A stretch of DNA of 14,515 nucleotides from Acidobacteriota bacterium. Its GTDB lineage: Bacteria > Acidobacteriota > Terriglobia > Bryobacterales > Bryobacteraceae. Below the pieces are notes generated by a model. That model had not been told where the DNA came from. It worked only from the letters and a program-made list of their open reading frames with translations, and did no database searches. Of this stretch, positions 1-6,712 are shown in pieces (position 1 is the stretch's first letter; the number at the start of each line of letters is the position of its first letter). The stretch is from positions 1 through 14,515 of the forward strand of contig CANIFK010000040.1 of NCBI GenBank assembly GCA_947466555.1, written 5' to 3'. The translations under genes and the position numbers were made by a program.

Positions 1-1
1 C

Positions 2-1228
2 GTCGCCCCCACCCTGAAAGACGAAGCCGGAGCCCTATCCTCCGCCGGCGCTGCATCCTGGCTGCGCAAAGGTCTGGTCGTCGTCCAGGTCGCCCTCTCG
101 CTCCTTCTCCTCGCCGCCGCGTCCCTATTTCTGACCACCCTGCACAACCTCCGCACCCACAACCCCGGTTTCGACGCCGACAACCTCTTCTCCTTCGCTA
201 TCCGTCCCGCTCTCAACGGCTACACCCGTGAGGCTTCCATCACCCTCATCGACAAACTCACCGCCAGCCTCAAAGCACTCCCCGGCGTCGATGAGGTCAC
301 CGTCGCCGCCGAACCCCTCCTGGCCGACAGCGCCAGCCAGTCCACCATGATCGTCGAGGGGTACCAGAACACCCCCGACGAAGATATGAACCCGCTCGTC
401 AACGAAGTCGGCCCGGGCTTTGTCCACACCATGCGTATCCCGCTCCTCCAGGGCCGCGACTTCACCGCCGCCGACCACGCCACCGCCCCACCGGTCGCCA
501 TCATCAGCGAGACCTTCGCCAAAACGTACTTCAAGGGCCGTGACCCCATCGGCTTCAAAATCGGATTCCGCCGCGAGAAGACTCCCAACATGACCATCGT
601 CGGCGTCATCCGCGAAGTCCAGCAAGTCGACCTCCGCGACGACAAAGGAAAACGCCAGGTCTACATCCCCTCCGCCCAAGCCAAGGCCATCGACTATCGG
701 AGTTTCTACCTCCGCACCACCGTTCCGATGGCGAGTTTGTCCCCCGCCATTCGCGCGATCGTAAGGAAGCAGGATCCCGCTCTCGCCATCGACGACATGC
801 GAACCATGCGCGACCAGATCGACGTCTCGCTAACAATGGAACGTTTGATAACGGTACTCTGTACCGCCTTCGGCCTGATCGCGACAATCCTTGCCGGCGT
901 AGGCCTATACGGCATCATGGCCTTCCACGTAGCCCGCCGGACGAGAGAGATCGGCATCCGCATGGCGCTAGGAGCGCAGCGCGCCGACGTCCACCGCCTG
1001 ATCCTAAAGGAAGCAACAGCGCTAGCGATCACCGGAGTCGCCATCGGCATCCCGTTAGCAATCGCGCTCAGCAACTACACCAAAACACTACTATTTGAAA
1101 TCGAACCGACGAACCCCTGGACCTACGCCGGCACAGCGCTATTCCTGCTAACCGTAGCGCTAATCGCCAGCCTCCTACCCGCCCTACGCGCAAGCCGAAT
1201 CGACCCAACCACCGCCCTCCGCCACTAA
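2..1228 (+). CDS. ADOP-family ABC transporter permease (FtsX/MacB-like), 3' part
   Basis: The gene is open from the left edge of the window, so only the last 408 residues are visible. The family is normally about 800 residues with two MacB-type periplasmic/FtsX halves. Visible parts in order are a membrane segment at about residues 23-47 (KGLVVVQVALSLLLLAAASL), a periplasmic region containing the family phrases LPGV, GRDF and IVGVI, and an FtsX unit at the C-terminus. That unit contains LAGVGLYGIMAF, the cytoplasmic loop RRTREIGIRMALGA and the ending RASRIDPTTALRH. These are hallmark ADOP/MacB phrases. Such permeases pair with a separate ATPase and are thought to export substrates or act as mechanotransmitters; the substrate is unknown. 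The reading frame is intact and stops at TAA 1226-1228. From about position 820 the leucine codon choice changes sharply. The 3' end overlaps the transposase gene on the other strand by 45 bp. Family assignment is firm; function is generic. Confidence 0.93.
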   Translation, partial: VAPTLKDEAGALSSAGAASWLRKGLVVVQVALSLLLLAAASLFLTTLHNLRTHNPGFDADNLFSFAIRPALNGYTREASITLIDKLTASLKALPGVDEVTVAAEPLLADSASQSTMIVEGYQNTPDEDMNPLVNEVGPGFVHTMRIPLLQGRDFTAADHATAPPVAIISETFAKTYFKGRDPIGFKIGFRREKTPNMTIVGVIREVQQVDLRDDKGKRQVYIPSAQAKAIDYRSFYLRTTVPMASLSPAIRAIVRKQDPALAIDDMRTMRDQIDVSLTMERLITVLCTAFGLIATILAGVGLYGIMAFHVARRTREIGIRMALGAQRADVHRLILKEATALAITGVAIGIPLAIALSNYTKTLLFEIEPTNPWTYAGTALFLLTVALIASLLPALRASRIDPTTALRH

Positions 1229-1843
1229 GACTTTTCCTAGGTGACTGTCACCAAGGAATTGTCCGACCGCTCTACGCTCCTCCAGCGCCGACTCGAATAT
1301 CCCTATTTCCAATGCCCGTCGCCATGTGTTCTGGTCATATCGCTCACCCCACCTGCCGCAATCCAGCCAGGGTTCTATTTCCAGACCCAAATGGGCCCGC
1401 GCGCTCGACCAAGGCCAGTCCCAGGCCGCTGCCACCATACCCGCGCTGACCGGATTGCGCTCCACATAGCAAATTGCAGCCCAGTAGTGCGCAGCGTCGA
1501 GTCTTTTCGAGCCGAACCGTTCTGCCCACTCGTGTCCCGTTGTCCGGCACTGCCGATTCTTGTACGCCGAATACTCCTGATTGACCCGCCCAATCGCCGA
1601 GGAAATTGAGCGATCGCCCTTCCCCGTCGCCACCAGATGATAGTGGTTTGTCATCAGGCAATAGGCTGCCACGCTGACCCCGTGCTGCATACAGGTCCCG
1701 AAGAGCATACTGAGAAACAATCGCTTCTCGGCATCGGTAGTGAATACCGGTTCCTGGTGGTTCCCACGCTGCCAAATGTGCGCAGCCTCTCCCGCAACTA
1801 AGTCTCGACGCTTTCTTCCCATACCAGGAAAGTGCCCCGCCAC
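1184..1843 (-). CDS. REP-associated tyrosine transposase (RAYT, Y1_Tnp/IS200-like HUH)
   Basis: The gene encodes a 219-residue single-strand DNA transposase of the RAYT group. The metal-binding HUH motif is H67-Y68-H69 in LMTNHYHLVA. The catalytic tyrosine is Y91 or Y94 in NQEYSAYKNR. The N-terminal strand IWQRGNHQEPVF and the later YVERNPVSAGMV and WPWSSARAHLG are typical of the family. The start is GTG at 1843, with a GAGAGG-like site on the minus strand just upstream; an ATG at 1822 would shorten it by seven residues and has no obvious ribosome site. The gene is bracketed by two identical 22-bp palindromic repeats, the expected substrates of such enzymes. The repeat at 1236-1257 is translated here as part of LGDSHL (residues 197-202). 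The last ~17 residues are encoded outside the element, the last 15 of them opposite the end of the permease gene. It looks intact and potentially active, though activity is not shown. Confidence 0.93.
   Translation of the reverse strand: MAGHFPGMGRKRRDLVAGEAAHIWQRGNHQEPVFTTDAEKRLFLSMLFGTCMQHGVSVAAYCLMTNHYHLVATGKGDRSISSAIGRVNQEYSAYKNRQCRTTGHEWAERFGSKRLDAAHYWAAICYVERNPVSAGMVAAAWDWPWSSARAHLGLEIEPWLDCGRWGERYDQNTWRRALEIGIFESALEERRAVGQFLGDSHLGKVLVAEGGGWVDSACA
1236..1257. repeat. REP-like palindromic repeat, left copy
   Basis: This 22-bp sequence is identical to 1868-1889. Its core GGTGACTGTCACC (1240-1252) is two perfect 6-base arms around a single T. Including the outer bases, the arms reach ten bases with one mismatch (CCTAGGTGAC against GTCACCAAGG), and that mismatch gives the repeat an orientation. 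It lies 7 bp after the permease stop codon, where it could fold in mRNA. On the minus strand it is coding sequence of the transposase. Confidence 0.9.
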
Positions 1844-1867
1844 CCCAAATCCTCTCCCCAGATTCTC

Positions 1868-1889
1868 CCTAGGTGACTGTCACCAAGGA
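1868..1889. repeat. REP-like palindromic repeat, right copy
   Basis: This is a perfect 22-bp copy of 1236-1257 in the same orientation, with the core at 1872-1884. It lies upstream of the transposase start, outside its coding region, and 6 bp beyond the end of moaA. It could act as the 3' hairpin of the nadA-moaA transcript. There is no run of T after it in either direction, so a classic intrinsic terminator is not supported. Confidence 0.9.
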
Positions 1890-1895
1890 TTCCCC

Positions 1896-2882
1896 CTACC
1901 CCCCAATCGAATACATCGGCCGCGGCGGCGCCACAAACTTCCCCGAATGAATCTCATGCCCAATCCACTTCCGCCGCACCGTCTCCCGAATCACTTCCGC
2001 CAACTCGGAATCCGTGCCCCCGCCCCGCAAAACACCCTTCACATCCAACTCCTCAATCGCAAACAGGCAGTACCGCATCTTCCCGTCCGACGTCAGGCGC
2101 AGTCGGTTGCAATTCAAACAAAACGGCTTACTAACCGAGCTGATAAACCCGATCCGCCCAATCCCATCCGCAAACCCAAACTCCGTCGCCGGCGCCCGCG
2201 GGTCCTGATCCGGAATCACCACCAACTCCCCAATCTCCCGCCGCAACATCTCCATCATCTGGTCCTGCAGCAACACCTTCGATTTATCCCACAACCCCTG
2301 CGCGTCCAACGGCATGAACTCGATATACCGGATTTCAACGCCCCGCTCCCGCCCAAATCGCGCCAACGGCACCACGTCCGGCTCACACAAATTCTTCACC
2401 GCCACCGCGTTGAACTTCACCTCAAACCCCAGTTCCAACGCCTTATCCACGCCCGCCATCACCCGCCCAAAATCGTCCCGCCGCGTGATCTGAAAAAACC
2501 GCGCCGCGTCCAACGTATCCAAATGCACGTTCAACCGCCGCAACCCCGCCGACCACAAATCCCCAGCCAACCCCGCCAGCAGCACCCCATTCGTCGTCAA
2601 CCCCACATCGTCAACGCCAGGAATCCCGCACAACTTCTCCACCAGCGTCGCAACGTCCTTCCGCACCAACGGCTCCCCGCCGGTTATCCGCAACTTCCGG
2701 ACCCCCAACGAAACAGCCACCCGCGCCACCCGTTCTATCTCCTCAAACGAGAGGATCTCCTCCCGTTCCATAAACGGAATCGGCCCCTCCGGCATACAGT
2801 AAAAACACCGGATGTTACAACGGTCCGTAACACTGATCCGTAAGTTGTCGTGCAGCCGCTCGAAACCGTCGATCAGTGCCAT
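1896..2882 (-). CDS. moaA: GTP 3',8-cyclase MoaA (molybdenum cofactor biosynthesis, radical SAM)
   Basis: MoaA rearranges GTP to 3',8-cyclo-7,8-dihydro-GTP, the first step of molybdopterin synthesis in the cytoplasm. The 328-residue protein has the expected length. The radical-SAM cluster motif is C22-x3-C26-x2-C29 (CNIRCFYCMPEG), followed by the SAM-binding stretch RITGGEPLVRKD. The second, substrate-binding 4Fe-4S cluster is held by C255, C258 and C272 (PFCLNCNRLRL ... MRYCLFA). The chain ends in the conserved Gly-Gly (YSIGG-COOH) needed for activity. All key residues are present, so it should be functional. It starts 6 bp after nadA ends, which suggests translational coupling. MoaC, the next enzyme in the pathway, is not in the window. 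The 3' end faces the RAYT element. Confidence 0.97.
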   Translation of the reverse strand: MALIDGFERLHDNLRISVTDRCNIRCFYCMPEGPIPFMEREEILSFEEIERVARVAVSLGVRKLRITGGEPLVRKDVATLVEKLCGIPGVDDVGLTTNGVLLAGLAGDLWSAGLRRLNVHLDTLDAARFFQITRRDDFGRVMAGVDKALELGFEVKFNAVAVKNLCEPDVVPLARFGRERGVEIRYIEFMPLDAQGLWDKSKVLLQDQMMEMLRREIGELVVIPDQDPRAPATEFGFADGIGRIGFISSVSKPFCLNCNRLRLTSDGKMRYCLFAIEELDVKGVLRGGGTDSELAEVIRETVRRKWIGHEIHSGKFVAPPRPMYSIGG

Positions 2883-2888
2883 GGGTAA

Positions 2889-3824
2889 CTACTTCACAGC
2901 CAGCATGCGTTCGATGGAGCCGCGCGCCCTGTCCATCATATCTGTATCTAATTCCACGCGAGGTGACAACGTAGCCAGCGAATCCCGTAACTTCTCCAGC
3001 GAATTCCGCTTCATGTAAGGGCACTCGCTACAATTACAATTTTCATTCGTGACGAACGTGAACGTCTTCTCCGGCGCCAGTTTCCGCAGCGAATGCTGCA
3101 CGCCGCTCTCCGTCATCACAATAAACGATTGATGCGGAGACTTCACGCAATAATCAATCAGCGCCGAAGTCGAGCCAATATAACCCGCATGCTGCAGCAC
3201 CGGCGTCGGGCACTCCGGATGCGCCACAACAAAAGCGTCCGGCTGCGCCGCCATCGCCTCCAGTAACTTACGCTCTGTAAAGGTGGTGTGCACAATACAC
3301 GCCCCCTGCCAAATGCGCATGTTAGTCCGGCCCGTCTGTTTCTTGACGTAGTTGCCTAAGTTAATGTCCGGCAAAAACAGAATCGGCTGATCCGCCGGAA
3401 TCGAATTGACAATCTGCACCGCGTTCCGCGACGTGCAGATAATATCGCTCTCCGCCTTCACATCCGCCGACGTGTTGATATAGCTCACCACCACGTGGTC
3501 CGGATACTTCCGCTTAAACGCCCGCACCATGTCCACCGGGCACGAATCCACCAGCGAACACCCCGCGTCCTTGTCCGGCACGATCACCATCCGCGACGGA
3601 TTCAGGATCTTGGCCGTCTCGGCCATGAACCACACCCCGCAGAACGCGATCACATCGCACTCCAGTTCCTTCGCCTTCCGCGCCAATTCCAGACTATCCC
3701 CGATCGCATCGGCGATCTCCTGAATCTCGGATTCCTGATAATGGTGCGCCAGAATGACCGCATTCCGCTCGCGCTTCAGCGCCAGAATCTCTTCAACAAC
3801 ATTTACCGAAGTGAGTGTCGACAT
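2889..3824 (-). CDS. nadA: Quinolinate synthase NadA
   Basis: NadA condenses iminoaspartate with dihydroxyacetone phosphate to quinolinate for de novo NAD synthesis, using one 4Fe-4S cluster. The 311-residue protein has the length of the common bacterial form. The three cluster cysteines fit C89 (DAGCSLVDSCP), C176 (WQGACIVH) and C268 (CNCSECPYMKRN), with spacing like that of characterised NadA proteins. Active-site phrases ILAHHYQ, GDSLELARKA, VSYINTSADVKAESDIICTS, FLPDINLG and HPEC are intact. The ATG at 3822-3824 precedes LTSVNVVEEI, a normal NadA N-terminus. No strong ribosome site precedes it. NadB and NadC, which act before and after it, are not in the window. It is the first gene of a two-gene unit with moaA and is divergent from the exported-protein gene at 3907. 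Confidence 0.97.
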   Translation of the reverse strand: MSTLTSVNVVEEILALKRERNAVILAHHYQESEIQEIADAIGDSLELARKAKELECDVIAFCGVWFMAETAKILNPSRMVIVPDKDAGCSLVDSCPVDMVRAFKRKYPDHVVVSYINTSADVKAESDIICTSRNAVQIVNSIPADQPILFLPDINLGNYVKKQTGRTNMRIWQGACIVHTTFTERKLLEAMAAQPDAFVVAHPECPTPVLQHAGYIGSTSALIDYCVKSPHQSFIVMTESGVQHSLRKLAPEKTFTFVTNENCNCSECPYMKRNSLEKLRDSLATLSPRVELDTDMMDRARGSIERMLAVK

Positions 3825-3863
3825 GGAAATTTACCGGGTAACACAACTGCAATCCACACCATC

Positions 3864-3869
3864 ATTGTA
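3864..3869 (-). promoter_or_regulatory. possible -10 box for nadA-moaA
   Basis: Read on the minus strand this is TACAAT, one base from the -10 consensus, in an otherwise GC-rich 82-bp divergent region. It would start transcription about 33 bases before the nadA ATG. No good -35 box lies 16-18 bp upstream, so this is a weak call. Confidence 0.35.
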
Positions 3870-3893
3870 TCGTGTAGATGAATCGCCCGCCCC

Positions 3894-3898
3894 GAAGG
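3894..3898 (+). promoter_or_regulatory. ribosome binding site that decides the start at 3907
   Basis: GAAGG lies 8 bases before the ATG at 3907, and this ATG opens a clear signal peptide. In-frame ATGs further upstream (3754, inside nadA; 3823, overlapping its start codon) would put a charged stretch of about 28-51 residues before the signal peptide. The start at 3907 is preferred for both reasons. Confidence 0.6.
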
Positions 3899-3906
3899 TT
3901 TCCCAC

Positions 3907-5991
3907 ATGCGTCCCATTCTTTTCCTGCTCGCGATCACAGCCCTCCAAGCCCAGAACTTCTCCCCGCTCAACTGCGTCGCCACCGCCGTCCCCGCCCTTG
4001 TCCGCCTCGAAGGCCTCGCCGAACGCGTCGGCGACATCTCCCTCAACTGCACCGGCGGCACCCCCAACGGCCAGATCCGCGGCGACATCCGCGTCATCTC
4101 CTTCGGCGGCAACATCACCAACAAGCTCAACACCTCGACCAACGCCCTCGACGCCGTCCTCACCGTCAACACCGGCTCCGGCGACATCTCCACCGGCGCC
4201 ACCCCGCAAGTCCGCGCCAATAACCAGTTCGACTTCGCCGGCATGAACTTCACCCTCGGCCCCTCCGGCACCGCCGTCTTCCGCATCACCAACGTCCGCG
4301 TCGTCCCCCCGCAGAACCCAGAACAACCCTTCCAACTCGCCCTCGCCACCAACGGCCCCTCCGCCATCCGCGTCGACAACAGCCCCCTCATCGTCGGCAT
4401 CGCCACCCGCGGCCTCCTCGCCTCCTACTCCTCGGCCTTCATCTGCACCGTCTCCGGCGTCCCCAGCGAACCCACCTTCGCCAACCTCCTCACCTCCGGC
4501 ACCCGCTTCGCCTCCCTCCGCTACACCGAAGGCTTCTCGGAATCCTTCATCAAGCGCGCACCCCTCGCCGACCACGGCACCCGCATCGTCGCCCGCTTTT
4601 CCAACTTCCCCCCCGGCGCCCGCCTCTTCGTCCCCGACGCCCTCGCCGGCTCCTCCGCCACCATCCCCACCGCCGCCGGCGACCTCGGCGGCTCCCCCAA
4701 CCCCGGCCGCTGGAACCCCACCCCCGCCGGCCAGCTGCTCCTCGCCCGCGTCAAAAATACCGACGCCAACGGCGCCTCCGGCCTCATTGTCCAGCCCCCC
4801 GCCGGCGACCTCTCCGCCGTCTCCGAAGTCCCCCTAACCAACGGCGCCGGCATCGCCGTCTTCGAAGTCGTCGATTCCAACCCCACCACCCGCGAAACCG
4901 TCCAGCTCCCCGTCTTCCTCGCCCTCGAACAGCGCCCCGCCGGCGGTTCCGTCACCGCCAATGTCGCCGCCAGCTTCGGCCCCATCTCCACCGACGCGAC
5001 GCCATCCGCCAACCCCGTTCCCCGCTTCCAAGCCATCAATCCGCCCTCCGACTGCCAGGCCCTCGGCGATTGCAACGCCGGCATCTTCCCCAAACTCGCC
5101 GTCGAAACCGAAGGCCTCGTCTACAATCCCTTAATCGGGCAATTCCCCCAAACCCGCTTCATCCGCATCCGCAACGATGGCGGCGGCCTCCTCAACTGGG
5201 CCGCGTCAATCCAATACAAAACCGGCTCTGGCTGGCTCTCCATCGACTCCCCCTCCGGCATCGGCAACGCCACCATCCGCGTCGACGCCACCGCCGCCGG
5301 CCTCACCCCCGGCATCTACGAAGCCAGCGTCCTCATCGACGCCGGTCCCCTCGCCGGCTCCGCCAACCTCCCCGTCCGCATGGAAGCCCGCGAGTTCGGG
5401 CCCAACCCGCAACTCCCCCCCGAAATCAACAGCGTCACCCACGCCGCCACCTTCGCCGTCACCCCCCTCGCCCCCGGCACCATCGCCACCCTCTTCGGCA
5501 ATCGCCTCAAAGGCGACAAAGTCGAAGTCCGCGTCAGCGACCTCCCCGCGCGCATCTTCTTCGCCAACGACACCCAAATCAACTTCGAAATCCCCAGCGT
5601 CCTCCCGGCTTCAGGCACCGTCACCCTCTTCGCCACCGTTGACACCCGCAACAGCCCCGCCCGCACAATCACGCTAACCAACGCCAGCCCCGGCATCTTC
5701 CCCAACGCCATCCTCAATCAGGACAACACCGTCAACACCGCCGCCACCCCAGCCCGCGCCGGCAGCGTCATCCAGATTTTCCTCACCGGCCTGCCCACCC
5801 AAGGCCAGCCCACGACCGTGAAAATCCACGACTACACCGTAACCCCGCTCTACGCCGGCACCGCCCCCGGCTTCATCGGCCTCCAACAAGTGAATGCCGA
5901 AGTCCCGCGAACCCTGCAACCGATCACCACCGAACTCAGCGTCTGCTGGGGCCAAACCTGCAGTCCCGCTCGCGCCATCACCGTCAACTAA
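3907..5991 (+). CDS. exported protein with BACON-like and TIGR03437-like C-terminal domains
   Basis: The 694-residue protein starts with a signal peptide (MRPILFLLAITALQAQ), so it is secreted or surface-located. Residues 17-180 are a beta-rich region with a cysteine pair (C23, C48) and phrases such as VPALVRLEGLAERVGDI and LNCTGG, which recur at the N-terminus of related acidobacterial proteins. Residues about 405-492 resemble a BACON/immunoglobulin-like repeat (RIRNDGGGLLNWAAS, GWLSIDSPSG, GIYEASVLIDAG). Residues about 505-694 match the 'Solibacter uncharacterised C-terminal' domain (TIGR03437): VTPLAPGTIATLFGNRL, NDTQINFEIPS, NASPGIF, FLTGLP, APGFIGLQQVNAEVP. No catalytic motif is visible. 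A role in adhesion or binding of extracellular polymers is a guess. Codons end almost always in C. It is followed 34 bp later by the dehydrogenase gene and may be cotranscribed with it. Confidence 0.9.
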   Translation: MRPILFLLAITALQAQNFSPLNCVATAVPALVRLEGLAERVGDISLNCTGGTPNGQIRGDIRVISFGGNITNKLNTSTNALDAVLTVNTGSGDISTGATPQVRANNQFDFAGMNFTLGPSGTAVFRITNVRVVPPQNPEQPFQLALATNGPSAIRVDNSPLIVGIATRGLLASYSSAFICTVSGVPSEPTFANLLTSGTRFASLRYTEGFSESFIKRAPLADHGTRIVARFSNFPPGARLFVPDALAGSSATIPTAAGDLGGSPNPGRWNPTPAGQLLLARVKNTDANGASGLIVQPPAGDLSAVSEVPLTNGAGIAVFEVVDSNPTTRETVQLPVFLALEQRPAGGSVTANVAASFGPISTDATPSANPVPRFQAINPPSDCQALGDCNAGIFPKLAVETEGLVYNPLIGQFPQTRFIRIRNDGGGLLNWAASIQYKTGSGWLSIDSPSGIGNATIRVDATAAGLTPGIYEASVLIDAGPLAGSANLPVRMEAREFGPNPQLPPEINSVTHAATFAVTPLAPGTIATLFGNRLKGDKVEVRVSDLPARIFFANDTQINFEIPSVLPASGTVTLFATVDTRNSPARTITLTNASPGIFPNAILNQDNTVNTAATPARAGSVIQIFLTGLPTQGQPTTVKIHDYTVTPLYAGTAPGFIGLQQVNAEVPRTLQPITTELSVCWGQTCSPARAITVN

Positions 5992-6025
5992 CATCCAATC
6001 CCGCCCCGGCGCCGTAAGAGAGGAC

Positions 6026-6712
6026 ATGCCCACCGTCTTCATCAGCGGCGCCACCGGCTATCTCGGCCGCCCGCTCACCCAGGCCCTCGTCACCGCCGGG
6101 TTCGACGTCCACGCCCTCACCCGCCCCCAGTCCATTCGCAAGCTCCCCCTCGGCTGCCGTCCCATCCCCGGCAACGCACTCGACCCCGCCACCTTCCAAC
6201 ACGCCGTCCCACCCCAAACCACCTACATCCACCTAACCGGCGTCGCCCACCCCAGCCCCGCCAAGGCAAAGGAATTCCGCACCATCGACCAAGCCAGCTT
6301 CGAAGCTTCCCTCCAAGCCGCCCGCGCCAACCGCGCCAAGCACTTCATCTACGTCTCCGTCGCCCACCCCGCCCCCGTCATGCGCGACTACATCGCCGTG
6401 CGCCGCCACTGTGAATCACGCCTGATCCAAAGCCAAATCCCCGCCACCATCCTCCGCCCCTGGTACATCCTCGGCGAAGGCCACCGCTGGCCGCTGATCC
6501 TGATCCCGTTCTACAAGCTCGCCGAAGCCATCCCGTCCACGCGAACCACAGCCCAGCGCCTCGGCCTCGTCACCCGTGACCAAATGCTGGCCGCCCTAAA
6601 AAGCGCCGCCACCAACCCGGCCCCGTCAACAGCCCAAATCCTAGACGTCTCCGCTATCCGCGCAGCAACTTCGGCATCGGCGTCGGCTCTTTCGCTCCCC
6701 CGCCGCCCATAA
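6026..6712 (+). CDS. atypical SDR / NAD(P)-binding sugar-epimerase-like protein
   Basis: This is a 228-residue cytoplasmic protein with an N-terminal Rossmann fold. The dinucleotide motif is G8-A-T-G-Y-L-G-R15, preceded by the strand MPTVFIS. Further typical elements are HLTGVAHPSP, FIYVSVA (S111) and ILRPWYILGEG. The usual YxxxK pair appears as Y122-I-A-V-R126 (DYIAVRRHCE), so the catalytic lysine is replaced by arginine. This is common in atypical (NmrA-like, complex-I-associated) SDRs that bind NAD(P) without classical oxidoreductase chemistry. The ATG at 6026 starts directly on the Rossmann strand, with AAGAG five bases upstream; longer readings would run back into the previous gene. The C-terminal tail is low-complexity (AATSASASAL) and is encoded within a 59-bp overlap with the convergent gene. 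The substrate is unknown. Confidence 0.88.
   Translation: MPTVFISGATGYLGRPLTQALVTAGFDVHALTRPQSIRKLPLGCRPIPGNALDPATFQHAVPPQTTYIHLTGVAHPSPAKAKEFRTIDQASFEASLQAARANRAKHFIYVSVAHPAPVMRDYIAVRRHCESRLIQSQIPATILRPWYILGEGHRWPLILIPFYKLAEAIPSTRTTAQRLGLVTRDQMLAALKSAATNPAPSTAQILDVSAIRAATSASASALSLPRRP

Larger units (their letters stand above)
1236..1889. mobile_element. RAYT element (REPtron-like unit) bounded by palindromic direct repeats
   Basis: A transposase gene of the RAYT type lies between two perfect 22-bp copies of a near-palindromic repeat in the same orientation. One repeat plus the gene make a unit of 632 bp (1236-1867). The element occupies the space between two converging host genes, starting 7 bp after the permease stop and ending 6 bp before the complement of the moaA stop. 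No longer terminal inverted repeats and no other target-site duplication are visible, which fits HUH/Y1 elements, since these do not duplicate their target. The unit boundaries are inferred from the repeats. The 3' end of the transposase gene extends 52 bp beyond the left boundary. Confidence 0.75.

Noticed and set aside
1236..1889. The two 22-bp repeats as a CRISPR remnant
   Set aside because: There are only two copies, 632 bp apart with a transposase between them and no cas genes.
1740..2843. Long plus-strand open frame opposite moaA
   Set aside because: The product is Pro/Arg/His-rich with no motif. The minus-strand reading is a complete MoaA.
3823..3906. Upstream in-frame ATGs as the start of the exported protein
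   Set aside because: They overlap nadA or add a polar stretch before a good signal peptide, and the ribosome site fits 3907.
3862..4575. Minus-strand open frame opposite the exported protein gene
   Set aside because: Gly/Ala/Asp-rich shadow caused by C-ending sense codons; no recognisable fold.
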